Positions 10,701 through 21,300 of a stretch of DNA of 64,000 nucleotides are shown piece after piece (positions within the stretch are counted from its first letter, which is position 1; every line of letters starts with the position of its first letter). The DNA is taken from assembly GCA_029339195.1 (NCBI GenBank), contig JAPTJF010000314.1, positions 1 through 64,000 of the forward strand, in the 5' to 3' direction. The translations under genes were made by a program, and so were the position numbers. The DNA is from Micractinium sp. NFX-FRZ. Its lineage: Eukaryota; Chlorophyta; Trebouxiophyceae; Chlorellales; Chlorellaceae. The notes beneath the pieces are model-generated. The model had not been told where the DNA came from, did not search any database, and worked only from the letters and a program-made list of their open reading frames with translations.

Positions 10701-12213
10701 ACTTGTGGCCTTTGCCGCCTCCTGCTGGCTGGCTGGCTGGGCATTGCTGGGAGGCGGTGCGTTGCCCAGTCCCCATTGGTTACACACCCAGCTGCCTGCG
10801 GCCAATCTCAACACACCCATGACCAGCCCTGCCTCCCACCCTCTTACCTCCCACAGGCCTTCTTGGATGTGCTGCAACCGGGGCACCAGCTGATGAAGCT
10901 GCAGCCCAAACAGGTGCTGCTGTTTTGGTGCTGCAACTGGAGCAGGGGTTGCAAGGCCAGCAGTGGCAGCGGCGCAGCCGACCATGGAGCAGCAGCGCCT
11001 GCACGTGGCAGTAGGATGCACACCCGCCTGCCAGCAGCACCGGCAGCAGCTGCAGCATCCCTCCGTTCCAGCCTCACCTGCCCTGCCCTCCCCTCCTCCC
11101 GCAGCATGCTTCTTGGCATGCACCCCCTTACCCAAATCTGTAGCCCTAGCCCACCCGCCCTCCCCCTTTCATCCCTTGCAGCACACGTACCTGGCTTGCG
11201 GGCTGGTCATGCGCGGGGCGGTGGCAGCGGCTGACCTGCCCAGGAACATTGAGCGGGTCCGCCGCCAGATCAGGCTGGCACCCTGGAACCCAGAGGGCTT
11301 CAAAACAGGCATCTGCTCCCGCCCGCCCGTGGGTGCGTGTGCGCGCCGCATGTCCCTGAGTTCATGCCTTGTGCGCTATGCGTGCGTGCTCCTGCAGTTC
11401 TGGGCGGAGGCAGCAGGAGGTGCGCGCACAGCAGGCCTCGCTTTATGCCTGCGATGCGACTCCGACCAGCTCTCTAACCAGCTCTCTATGCAACGTAGCC
11501 CTCTCCGCTCCCAAACGCCCAGTGCCAGTCGCCCGCCCCGCAGGCCTGCCCTTCTCGCTGCTCTGCCTCTCCAACAGCTGCGCGGTGGCTGACAGCTTCG
11601 CCTCTCTTCACACGCGGTTCCAGCAGCTCTACCGGCGCCGCCTGTACACGCATCACTACACGCAGGTGTGCCTGGGCGGATGTTGGACCATGCCTTGCTT
11701 TCATCAAGGGATGCGGCTGGCAGATGCTGCCCAACTGGCCGGCGCAGCACTTTGCATTCACAGAAGCTGCCTTGCAGCTCACCATGCTGCGTGGCAAAGA
11801 ACTTCTGCTTGCCAGCCTGCCTTGCTCACCACCTTTTGCCTCGTGCACGTCACATCGCATGAGCAGTCCTTGCATCAGGCCTGCACTAGATGCCCTTCTC
11901 GCCGAAGCGACCATTTGAGCTTGAGCAGCTGTGCCCCGCGCTGCCACGTCCTCAGCAGTACATCCTGCGTGCCATGCGCTGAGCAGTACACCTTCCCTGC
12001 CACTTCACCCCCTCGCAGTACATTGAGCTGGCAGATTTGGATGCGGCAGCAGAGGCGGTTGCCTGGCTGGCAGACAGCTACCAACAGCTGGATAACACGT
12101 CAGCACCGCCAGACCTGGCACGCCTGCGACCGCAGGACAAGACCGGCTTTGGGCAGAACAGCCTGCGGCCAGAGCAGTCGGCGGCGGCAGCGGCGGGGCG
12201 ATGGCAGCACTGA
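7781..12213 (+). CDS. TUBE1: Epsilon-tubulin
   Basis: Eleven exons: 7781-7911, 8128-8437, 8615-8713, 9046-9222, 9579-9630, 9866-9940, 10361-10530, 10857-10913, 11182-11332, 11544-11665, 12019-12213, giving 512 residues (human protein about 475). The N-terminus '[20 protein letters not shown]', 'SSFFRNVD', the GTP-binding loop '[10 protein letters not shown]', '[20 protein letters not shown]', '[18 protein letters not shown]', '[16 protein letters not shown]' and '[17 protein letters not shown]' follow the epsilon subfamily rather than alpha, beta, gamma or delta. Epsilon-tubulin is needed for triplet microtubules of centrioles and basal bodies (BLD2 in Chlamydomonas). The 52-base fifth exon codes a Gly/Ala/Arg-rich insert where animal proteins have a variable loop; it was chosen because it restores the frame. 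The C-terminus is Ala-rich. Confidence 0.94.
8819..8853 (+). repeat. Relic of epsilon-tubulin exon 3 end
   Basis: AGATGCTACAGGAGCGGCAG followed by TACCAGGGGGCAG copies the exon 3 end and donor region at 8702-8736 (AGATGCTCGAGGTGAGGCAG, TGCCAGGGGGCAG). The donor GT has been lost in the copy. Confidence 0.7.
9290..9333 (+). repeat. Relic of epsilon-tubulin exon 4 end with donor
   Basis: It copies 9194-9237 at about 90% identity, including CGACTCGCTGCAGGTGGGC, so an intact donor-like site exists twice within 110 bases. The relic has lost the Ile-Cys codons. Confidence 0.8.
10241..10272 (+). repeat. Relic of epsilon-tubulin exon 7 start with acceptor
   Basis: TGCAGTGCGCTTTGAGGGGC followed by AGCTGAATATGG copies the acceptor and first codons of the exon at 10361 (GCAGTGCGCTTTGAGGGTCA and onward), about 120 bases upstream of it. 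Use of this acceptor would read '[10 protein letters not shown]' before diverging. Confidence 0.8.
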
Positions 12214-12514
12214 GGTCGCCTGCTTGCCTTGCCTTGATGCATGTGTGAGGCAAGGGCTTGGCGCGTGCGTACGCTGCAACTACAGCTGCCTCTGCATTGG
12301 CAATTGCCAAACGGGCTACATTCTGCCAGGTCACTGCAACATTACTGACATTGCACCAACAACGGGCACACAGCTATTGAGGTGATAAGAACGTGATGCG
12401 AGCTAGGCAACAGGGCACACCAAGCAGACGCTGCAAGCTGGGGCAACACACTCAAACAAGGTGTTCTGCCAGGAGTGGAGGATAGAGTGGGTGGTCACTA
12501 GTAGTGCAGCTGAA
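12214..12514. other. Convergent intergenic region
   Basis: About 300 bases between the stop codons of epsilon-tubulin (+) and the first GT90 gene (-), so it must hold both 3' UTRs. I see no ORF, repeat or clear TGTAA signal on either strand. Confidence 0.5.
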
Positions 12515-15500
12515 CTAGTAGCTGACGTGCGCAGGCATTGGTGTCGCACATGCATGCAAAAGGCATGTGAGAGGTCCAGCGCTCAGCGGCGCCCCTCCTC
12601 TCCTCCAACTGCTGCTGTGGCTTCCTTGCACCCTGCACGTGCGCAGTGGCTGTTTGGGGGAGGGTGGGCTGTGGAAGTGGCAGAGCGGATGACCCACCAT
12701 CACAACGCTGCATGCCCCAGCACACACACTCCATGCTTATGCCTGCACCTCTGACCAACCACTGGCACAACCAGCCCACACACTGTCCCTCCAATTTTCA
12801 AGCACTTGCCTCCGTCGTGGCTGCGCAGCCAGGGGTAGGCACGTGCCACGATGGCAGCATCCTCAGCATGTGGGAAGCCAAACTCCTGCAGGAGCAGGTC
12901 GCCCGTGTAGCAGCGCGCCTTGACGGGGACGGGCTTGAAGCGCTGCAGGGCGGCGTACGCGCGCAGCAGGTCGCTGCAGCATTAGGGGGAGAGGCGCAGG
13001 GAGGCAGTGGGGCGGAGAGGGTCGGCTGGGGGTCTGGCTGTAAAATCTCTGAGTACAGAACTTGGGTCACTTGAGCAGTGACAAGCACACGCCCGGTGCC
13101 AGCGAGCCTGCAGAGGCGGCGCCTGCACATCAGACGCCAGAAGTTCCTTGCATAGCTGGGGCGGCATCCCCCAAACACACGCAAGCACTAGGCAGCGACC
13201 ACCAGCTGCCCCCTCACCGCATGTACAGCAGCGCATCCTGCGTGCGCACTTGCTCCCGCACAAAGCGCTGCCCAGCGGCCGCAATCTCCCAAGGCATGTG
13301 CCCGCTGCCCCAGCTGTACTGCCCGCCCGCCCCAGCCGCCGGCTCCTCCACTCCCGTAGCCACTGCCTGCCGTGCTGCCGCTGCAGCCGCTTGCTCGGCA
13401 ATCTTGGGGGTCACTTTCCCTCCGCTGGGCAGCTCCCGCCTGCCGCGGCTGTCCAGCATGGCGTTCATATCTCGCAGCAAGCCCACCAGCTGCACACAAA
13501 CAAAGTGTGTGCGCGTGTCTCACAGCAGGGATGATGCCGAAGACAGGGCATGCAACAGTTTGCCTGCCTCTCCACCAGGCACCAAGGTGACCACAGGCAT
13601 GCAACAGCAAGTCGGCGGCCCCGTCTGCCATCGCATCCCCACCTCCCTGCCAGCAACGCTGCTGCCCATGCCTGCCCTCCCGCATGCCCACTCGCCTCCT
13701 TGCACACGTGGTCAGGGTTGTTGGTCACCTCAACATAATGCTCCCCCGCTTGCAGAGACCTGCCAAAGAACTCCCAGTGCTGCAGGCAAGCCCGGTCGGG
13801 CAGGGTGGCAGAGGAGTTAAGTGGCCAGTGGACCAGCTGGCCACAGCGGTGCCTGCAGTGCAGGCAGTTGCAGTCACGATCATGGGGTGCTGAGCAGCAC
13901 TGCCCTGCACCGCGCCCAGCTGTGCATGCCGCTTGCCAGCTGGCCCAGGCGGGGCGTTGGTGAGGGCAGGCATACCTGCGGGCGTGGCGCCACCAGCACA
14001 GAGCCGCACACCATCTTTTGCTTCAGGTTGCTGGCGTAGGACTGGGACTCGAGGTACAGGTTGAACCTGGGGGGCATGTGCATATTGCGGGGGTGGTGGG
14101 CTGGTGAAAAGTTGTGGGTTGCTCGGGCGTACGTATAGCGTGTATGGAGTAGCAGGGTGGCGAAGGAGGAGGATGAGAAGGGAAGGCTCGGAGGGAGTCA
14201 CGATGCACAGCCAGTGGCCGTGTCACCGGCAATACGGCGGTGCTTTCTTCCGTGGATGCCAGCATTGGTTCATCTCAGTCTCTCATGTGTCCCACAAGCC
14301 GCAACGACGTCTAATTATGAACCAAACTCTGTGTATTTACGGCAATGACCGTTCTGACAGAGCTTGCATGCAAAGGCGCCAGCCCCGACTGGAGAGACGC
14401 CTCCTCCCCTCCCCTTCCCTCCCCTCCGCCCGCCACCCAACACGTGCCCCTCCCACCTATAGTCGCACACATCTTGTAGGCCCACCACTGGCAGCTCTTG
14501 CACGTTCAACAGGGCAGCCTCCTGCAGCCTCCCAGCCTCCCGCAGCTCGCGCTCACACCCCACAATGGTGCGCCTGCCAGGGGGCAGACGGGGTGGGTGC
14601 ATAGGGGAGAGGAGCAGGCACTTGCATGAGAGGCAGAGCAGCGGAACAGCAGCACAGCACAGACAGCATGCAATGGCCGTTCACAAGCCTGCCTGACTGA
14701 GTGGCCAAACCTGCCTGCCCCTCCCTGCATGCCTGCCTGCTGGCCGTGACACCCCCCAGCCCAGCCCAGCCCAGCTCCTCACCTGAAGGCATCACGCTGG
14801 GGGCGCGCCTTGCTGTCGGTGCGCCCCCTCCACACAGCCTGCGCGCAGGCGCAGCGCATGCGCCTCTCAGGATTCCGGGTTAATCCAGCTGAAACTCGAC
14901 AACAGCGGAATTGAAAGCTGTACAGGTAACTGAAATCGGCACGCGCCGCCCACAGAGGGCCACACGGCAGCCAGCGGGCTTGGCGGCAGGGGAGGCATCT
15001 GCAGGTGGCAGACCAGAGCAGACCACCCGCGTGGCCTCTCAACTTCCCTGATCCCTGACCCTGACTGGTTGGAGGGCCCAACAGCCATAGCAGGCACCTG
15101 CTGCACCCACCTCTAACCTCAACCCCTGCACACGCTCCCCTCACCCTCGGCAGGCGGTCCACCAGGCTGACGTCATCGTACTGCCGGTACAGCAGCTCAG
15201 ACTGTACTGCCCAGCTCTGGGCAGGGCGGCCCCAGGGGTCCTGCAGGGCGGGTGGGTGAGCAAGTGAGCATGCAGCGACGCTGTGTGTGTGTCCGTAGGG
15301 AGCAGCCTGCAAGTGCAGTGGCGGCAGTTGTAAACACCGCCCCTCATATCTCCAGCCGCCAACCACACTGGCAGCGCTGTGCCTGCTGCGTCCCCACCAA
15401 CACCGCAGCCGCCACAGCCCTCCCACCCTCCCTCCCTTCCTCACCTCGATGTACCCATACTCGCTGCCATAGAACGAGAAGTCCGGCCAGGGCAGGTCGA

Positions 15501-17632
15501 GGTAAGAGGCAGAGCCCTGGTAGCCCAGCACAGGCAGCTGCCAGCCAGCGGCCACGGCGGCCGCCGCCTTGGGGCTGTTTGCCAGGCTGGCATTGATGTC
15601 GGCTGGCCAGGTGCGGGGGACGCAGGTGAAGTCGGCGGTGTGCAGCACAGCGTCCACGTCGGGCACCTGGACATCATCCAGGCATTAAGGAACAGGGAAT
15701 GCACCATTACTGAAGGAACAGCGTGCACGTCCCGGAACCTGTAGGCGGAGGTGAGCAGGGCATGGCAGCTCTTGAGAGGGGACACCCCGCGGGTGACAGC
15801 CTGCAAAGTGTCAGGAGCCTGCAGGGGAGGTTGTCAGTTTGCCTCTGGCAGGGTTGAGGCGGCACCGTGCGGGGGGCTTGGTTTGTGGGGCAACGGGTCT
15901 GCAACTCAAACCATGCTTGGGCTGCAGGCAAGAAAGTGTGCACCTCACTGCATCCGACCCTTGCCAGCCTGGCAGGCTGCTGACCTGGCCTGGGAAGAGG
16001 CGCAGCATGTCCAGCAGGGCCAGGATGGCATAGGGCACGTGCCCCCTGCCAGCCAACTTGCCGGGCCCCAGCTCTGCGGGGTACCAACCGCCCGGCAGCC
16101 TGCACAGGCAGCGGCAGGGGCAGGGTGGGGTGGCAGCAGCACATGTGGCGGCGCCAAGCAGGCCAGGTCAGTGCGATGTACAGGGTGCAGCGCCAGCTGG
16201 GGCAGGTATCATTGGCTGGCTGAAAGGAGTGGGGCAGAGCGCCGCCCGAGGAGCTGGGCAGGCATCCGCAGGTTGCAATAATTCTTCTAGGGCCTGCCCC
16301 GCCCCCATCCCCACGCCGCATCGCGCCACGGCTCTCGCCACTGCACGCCCTCCGCCTGCGGGCGCGCCCTGCATGTCTGCCTCAACTCATGCCATTCCAC
16401 CCAACATATCTCCAAGAGCCGCCCACAGCGCACCTCTCCGTCACGTGCTGCACCCACAGGCTGCCGTTGATGATTTGGAAGCGCAGCAAGTCGCCAATGC
16501 AGACGTCAAACAGGCCGGCAGAGGCGTCCACAAGCTCCTGCGGGGGTGGCAGGCAGCACAGCATTTGCAGGCGCCAGGCTGGAATGACGTGAGATGCACT
16601 CGGGATGACGGGGAGCACAAACTGATTCTGATACTCCAGCCAGGTGCGAGTTGGCGTGCAGAGCAACAGGTGCTGAACAGTGGCATGCACCAGGGTGTGC
16701 CAGCCCCGAGCAGCGGCGCTAGCTCCTGCCCGCACCCCTACTGACGTCCTTCCACTGAACCATGCCACCTACCCATGCCCCCCACATGTGCCATCAGATC
16801 AGGCTGCCGCCTGTCCCATCCGTTCGAGACATTGCGCAACGCTGTGCCATGTGGCCCTATTTGTAAAACACTGCTGATCATGATCCAAAGCCCCCCTCCC
16901 CCTCCCACCTTGGAGATGCCCCCCTCCTGCCAGGGCGCCAGATCTTGCTGGATCCAGGGCGCATACTGGGAGGTACGCCCCCTCAGCTGCAGAGCGGTAG
17001 AGAGGGCGGTGGCAGGCCCTGGCTGGGTTTCAGCGCTGGGAGGCTTGTGTGGCAGGCGCGCTACTTGCAGCTGCATTGTTCATCGAGCCTCTCACTGGTG
17101 TGCTCCTCGGCTTGTCCCTGCCAGGCATCTGGCAACCCTCCGTGCACAACCGCCTCCACTCACGCCCGCTCCCTCCGCTCACCCGTGCCGCCTCCTGTGC
17201 GCTGTGCGGCTCCCACCAGCTGCTCACATTGGACACAAAACTGTCCTTGCTTGCGTCGGGAAAGGCGGCCATCAGGAAGCCGTGCTCCCGTGGGCCCATG
17301 ATCACGTCACTTACAATGGAGCCGGCCTCAGAGTAGGCGCTAGCGTTGACGCTGGTGGCGGCACCGGCACTGCCGCCACTGGCGGCACCGCTGCCTGTAT
17401 CGCTGCCTTCGCTGCCAGCCTCCCTGGCAGACGCTTCTCGGTGGAAGACAGCATTCCCTTCTGCAGCCTCCTCCCTTGAAGGCGCCCCCCGCCCAGAGGG
17501 CCTGATGGCCAGCATCAGGCTGGCTAGGAAGAGGAGCAGGGCTGCCCCCGCCAGGGGGGCACGCGGCACCAGCAGGCGGCGGAAGCGGCTGCCGCGGTTG
17601 CTGCTGTGGCCGATGTTGAAGAGGCCGCTCAT
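12515..17632 (-). CDS. GT90 (CAP10-like) glycosyltransferase, copy A
   Basis: Thirteen exons in transcript order: 17632-17183, 16986-16909, 16537-16434, 16099-15985, 15666-15445, 15240-15145, 14838-14783, 14573-14457, 14066-13976, 13779-13696, 13489-13218, 12973-12806, 12632-12515; 656 residues. Residues about 18-45 are an Arg-flanked hydrophobic signal anchor ('GAALLLFLASLMLAI'), then a Ser/Gly/Ala stalk, which makes it a probable Golgi type II membrane protein. Family features of Glyco_transf_90 follow in order: 'DVDAVLHTADFTCVPR' (its Asp probably the catalytic base), 'LPVLGYQ', 'WPDFSFYGSEYGY', 'AVWRGRTDSKARPQRD', 'NLYLESQSYASNLKQK', 'VCGSVLV' and 'WEFFGRSLQAGEHYVEV'. GT90 enzymes transfer xylose or glucose from UDP-sugars; the acceptor here is unknown. 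The intron after the exon ending at 13696 begins with GC, where copies B and C have GT. Confidence 0.85.
15725..15805 (-). other. Exon-like segment in intron 4 of GT90 copy A
   Basis: On the minus strand TTTGCAG is followed by about 60 open bases ('AVTRGVSPLKSCHALLTSAY') ending CTACAG|GTTCCGGG, so it is bounded by plausible splice sites. Its length (61) would break the reading frame of copy A if included. Copies B and C have no counterpart in this intron. It could be a poison cassette or a fragment from elsewhere. Confidence 0.35.
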
Positions 17633-17910
17633 ACTTCGGGATTATACCAGAGAGCCGTGACTGCTGCGTGGCAGCGGGGGAGCGGAGAGAGCTGGGGAGG
17701 CGGAAGGGGTGGACGCCCGGGCCAGAGAGGCCAGCTCGCACCCCCCTCCCAGCGCAGGTCAGGCAGTCTGGGATCTGTCCAAGGTAGCAGCAAGACAACA
17801 GGGGTCACAGGTCTGGAGGGGAGCTAGTTGACTGCGCCCCTGAGGGAGGAGCATCTGTTGTGCATCGATGCCTGCTCTCCTTCCTGGACGTCATGCGGCT
17901 GCTGGCCTGC

Positions 17911-17936
17911 AGAAGATGAGCAGGCACGGTGGCTCC
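17911..17936. repeat. Upstream block shared by GT90 copies (A)
   Basis: AGAAGATGAGCAGGCACGGT then GGCTCC; a close match lies at 23513-23538 upstream of copy B and a weaker one at 29389-29412 upstream of copy C, each roughly 280-400 bases from its start codon. Either left from the duplication or a shared upstream control element. Confidence 0.5.
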
Positions 17937-18103
17937 TGTCTAGCATTACCTCCTCTGACGTTCGTCTGGCAGACTTTGTCTACTGTAGGCAAACCACCGC
18001 CAGCGCCAACGCCGGCAGCGGCGGAAGGGCTATGGCAAGCTGGAAGAAGTACTGGGGAAGGAGCTTGTCAAATGTGTCGTGCTTGCCACCAACATTGTCG
18101 CAC

Positions 18104-18108
18104 TTACA
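18104..18108 (-). terminator. TGTAA poly(A) signal, GT90 copy B
   Basis: TGTAA on the minus strand about 200 bases after the copy B stop. TGTAA is the usual poly(A) signal of green algae. Confidence 0.4.
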
Positions 18109-18307
18109 CTGGCATTGATGCAGTTGCATTGGAAATGGTGATTGAGTTGCGTTGCCAACCAACGTGGTGTTAACTGAACGAAAACAAACGAAACTGATGC
18201 ACAGGTGACGGAGCTTTGCGCACAGGATGAGCAGGGCAGATGCGCACAGGCCAGGTGGATGGGAGGAGGGCAGTTACGCTATTGAACGGTAACGGGAAGG
18301 ACGGCAG

Positions 18308-21300
18308 TTATGTCAGGGGCAAATGAATGAGCAGGAGAATGAAGCATGCACGCATGGTGCGCACTTCGCAGATACAGTCAGGCAGGTGTGCGCTGCAGTG
18401 CCATGGGTCAGCGCTCAACGCCCACCCTTTTCTCCTTGCAGCGCTTTTGTGGCTTCCTTGCACCCTGCACGCATATGATATGGTGCATCAGGACGGTGGG
18501 CTGGAACGCACATGGCCCACCCAGAAACGTTAGCATGCTCAGCACACCCCCTGCTGCAGGCCCGCATGCAGGCCAGCCCACGCAAGGCGCGTAATTGGCG
18601 CTCATGATGAAGGGACGGGATCCCTCCCCCTGAAGTGCGGCCCCCTCTCATTGCCAAGCGCACACCCTCCAGCTACCAGTGCCCACTTGCCTCCGTCGTG
18701 GCCGCGCAGCCAGGGGTAGGCGCGTGCCACCAGCGCCTCATCCACCGGGTGTGGGAAGCCAAACTCCTGGAGGAGCAGGTCGCCCGTGTAGCAGCGCGCC
18801 TTGACGGGGACGGGCTTGAAGCGCTGCAGCGCGGCGTACGCACGCAGCAGGTCGCTGCGGGCGGGAGGGGGAGAGGCGGAGGGAGGCAGTGGGGCGGGTA
18901 GGGCGGGCTGCGCGGCTGCAAATGCAGGTGCATTGTTTGGGTGCACATGGGCCGTGACATGCAAGCGCGCAGTGCAGGTGAGCCTGCAGAAGTTACGCCA
19001 CAACAACAGACACCCCATGCTCCATTGCGCACCTGGGGCGGCATCCCAAATAAACACGCAAGCATCAGGCAGCAATCACCAACTGCCCGCTCACCGCATG
19101 TACAGCAGCGCATCCTGCGTGCGCACTTGCTCACGAACAAAGCGCTGCCCGGCGGCAGCAATCTCCCAAGGCATGTGCCCGCTGCCCCAGCTGTACCGCC
19201 CGCCCGCCCCAGCTGCCGGCTCCTCCACTCCCGCAGCCACTGCTTGCCGTGCTGCCGCTGCAGCCGCTTGCTCGGCAATCTTGGGGGTCAGCTTCCCACT
19301 GCCAGGCAGCTCCCGCCTGCCGCGGCTGTCCAGCATAGCATTCATGTCCCGCAGCACACCCACCAGCTGCACACAAATGGTAGAACGTCAGGCTGTTGGC
19401 GGGTGGAAAGCACGGCTGATCAGCATGGCACTCTTGTGCCGCTGGAGTCCGGGTCAGGGAGGCAGTGGGTTTGTGGGCAGGGAATGCAGGGCTGAGCCGG
19501 CAAGTAGCCCTGGGTACCTCTGATGCGCTCACATCCCCTCACCAGCGCAGCGACAATGGCAGGACGCGCCGCAACACAGGGAGCTGCCCCGGCCCCAAAT
19601 CGAGGCAGATGCTCGCGCACCCCACCCACCATTCGTCATTGCAATGCTGTCCATGCCCTCATGCCATCCCGCATGCCCACTCACCTCCTCGCACACGTGG
19701 TCAGGGTTGTTGGTCACCTCTACATAGTGCTCCCCCGCCCGCAGAGACCGGCCAAAGAACTCCCAGTGCTGCAGCGGGGCGCTCCGCAGGTGTACAGGGG
19801 AGTGGGGGAGTGGTGGGCAGTGGGTGGCCTGGTAATGGCATCAGCTTTCAACTTAAAATCATGCGGTGCTGCCGCCCGGCTGCAGCCGGCACTAACTGCC
19901 GCATGCCAGGGAGTCTGGCCGCCCACCACCACCACCACGGGGGTGGTCCGAACACTTCGTCCGCACACCTACCTGCGGCTTCGGCGCCACCAGCACAGAG
20001 CCGCACACCATCTTTTGCTTCAGGTTGCTGGCGTAGGACTGGGACTCGAGGTACAGGTTGAACCTGGGGGGCATGTGCATGGGGTGGAAGGCAAGGGAGT
20101 GTTGACATGGAAGAGGTTGCCTCTAAAGCCGCTGCGACTCGAGGTACACTTAGCACCGTCACGGTGTACTGCAACACTGTGTGCTGCAACACGGTGTACT
20201 GCACCAATCCGCAGGCAATGCCGCACTCACCGGTAGTCGCACACATCTTGCAGGGCCACCACCGGCAGCTGTTGCACGTTCAACAGGGCAGCCTCCTGCA
20301 GCCGCCCCGCCTCCCGCAGCTCGCGCTCGCAACCCACAATGGTGCGCCTGCCGGGGGACAGGTGGGCAGCGGGGGCGGGACGAGCGGGGTGGGGCGGCAG
20401 TGTTGTGTGTCCAGCAGGACAGGAGGGACATGAGAGGTCCCCTTAGCTTCCCACTCCCTGTTGCAAACGTGCTGCCTGCAGTCGCAAGCACTGTGGCTTG
20501 AAAAGGTGCAGCCCCGCCCCACAGCCCCACCCACCTGAGGGCATCTCTCTGGGGATACAGCTTGTCCTGGGTGCGCCCCCGCCACACAGCCTGCAAGCAA
20601 TCAATTAATCAATCATTCAATCACGTAAATTTCAAGTCCACGGGAAGCCAGCAGCGGGCAGCCTGCAGATAGGCGCATGCAGCGCAGGCGCAGGAGCGCC
20701 AACAGGAGGCACGGCTCGGCAGAGCGCTGATAGCCGTGCTGCCCAAGAGATTGGTAAACAATGGACGATGAACTAAGGCTGGAGGCCCTGCGGCTGCTGC
20801 TGCTTGCCAGCACGCTGCCAGCTCACCAGCCTGCCGCACACAACCTCACGTGCACGCTCGTCCTCGCCTTCCCTTGCCTTCCCCTCTCTTCCCAAATAAG
20901 GAGAGTCCGCTTCCTGGTCGCACGCGTGGCAGCCCAGCCTGGCAGCAACGAACACTCCTCCCTGGGCATGCCTTTTTAAGTGCACCAACAACAACCATTC
21001 ACAGCGCTCCCCTCACCCGCGGCAGGCGGTCCACCAGGCTGACGTCAGCGTACTGCCGGTACAGCAGCTCAGACTGTACTGCCCAGCTCTGGGCGGGGCG
21101 GCCCCAGGGGTCCTGCGGGGCGGGCGGGAGGGTGGATTGCAGGGTGGTTGCATGGGTGAGATGGCATCACAGGCCTGACACTGTTGTTCACTATGAGCGT
21201 CGTGCAAATTCAGCAGCATTGTCCCACCACCAGACGCCGGCCCTGCCTGACCAGGCGCCCCCAAGCTGACAGCCTGATGCTGGATCTCATACTCAGGCAC

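Larger units (their letters stand above)
17633..18307. other. Intergenic region upstream of GT90 copy A
   Basis: Holds the promoter and 5' UTR of copy A and the 3' UTR of copy B. It shares a short block (17911-17936) with the regions upstream of copies B and C. No convincing ORF. Confidence 0.5.
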
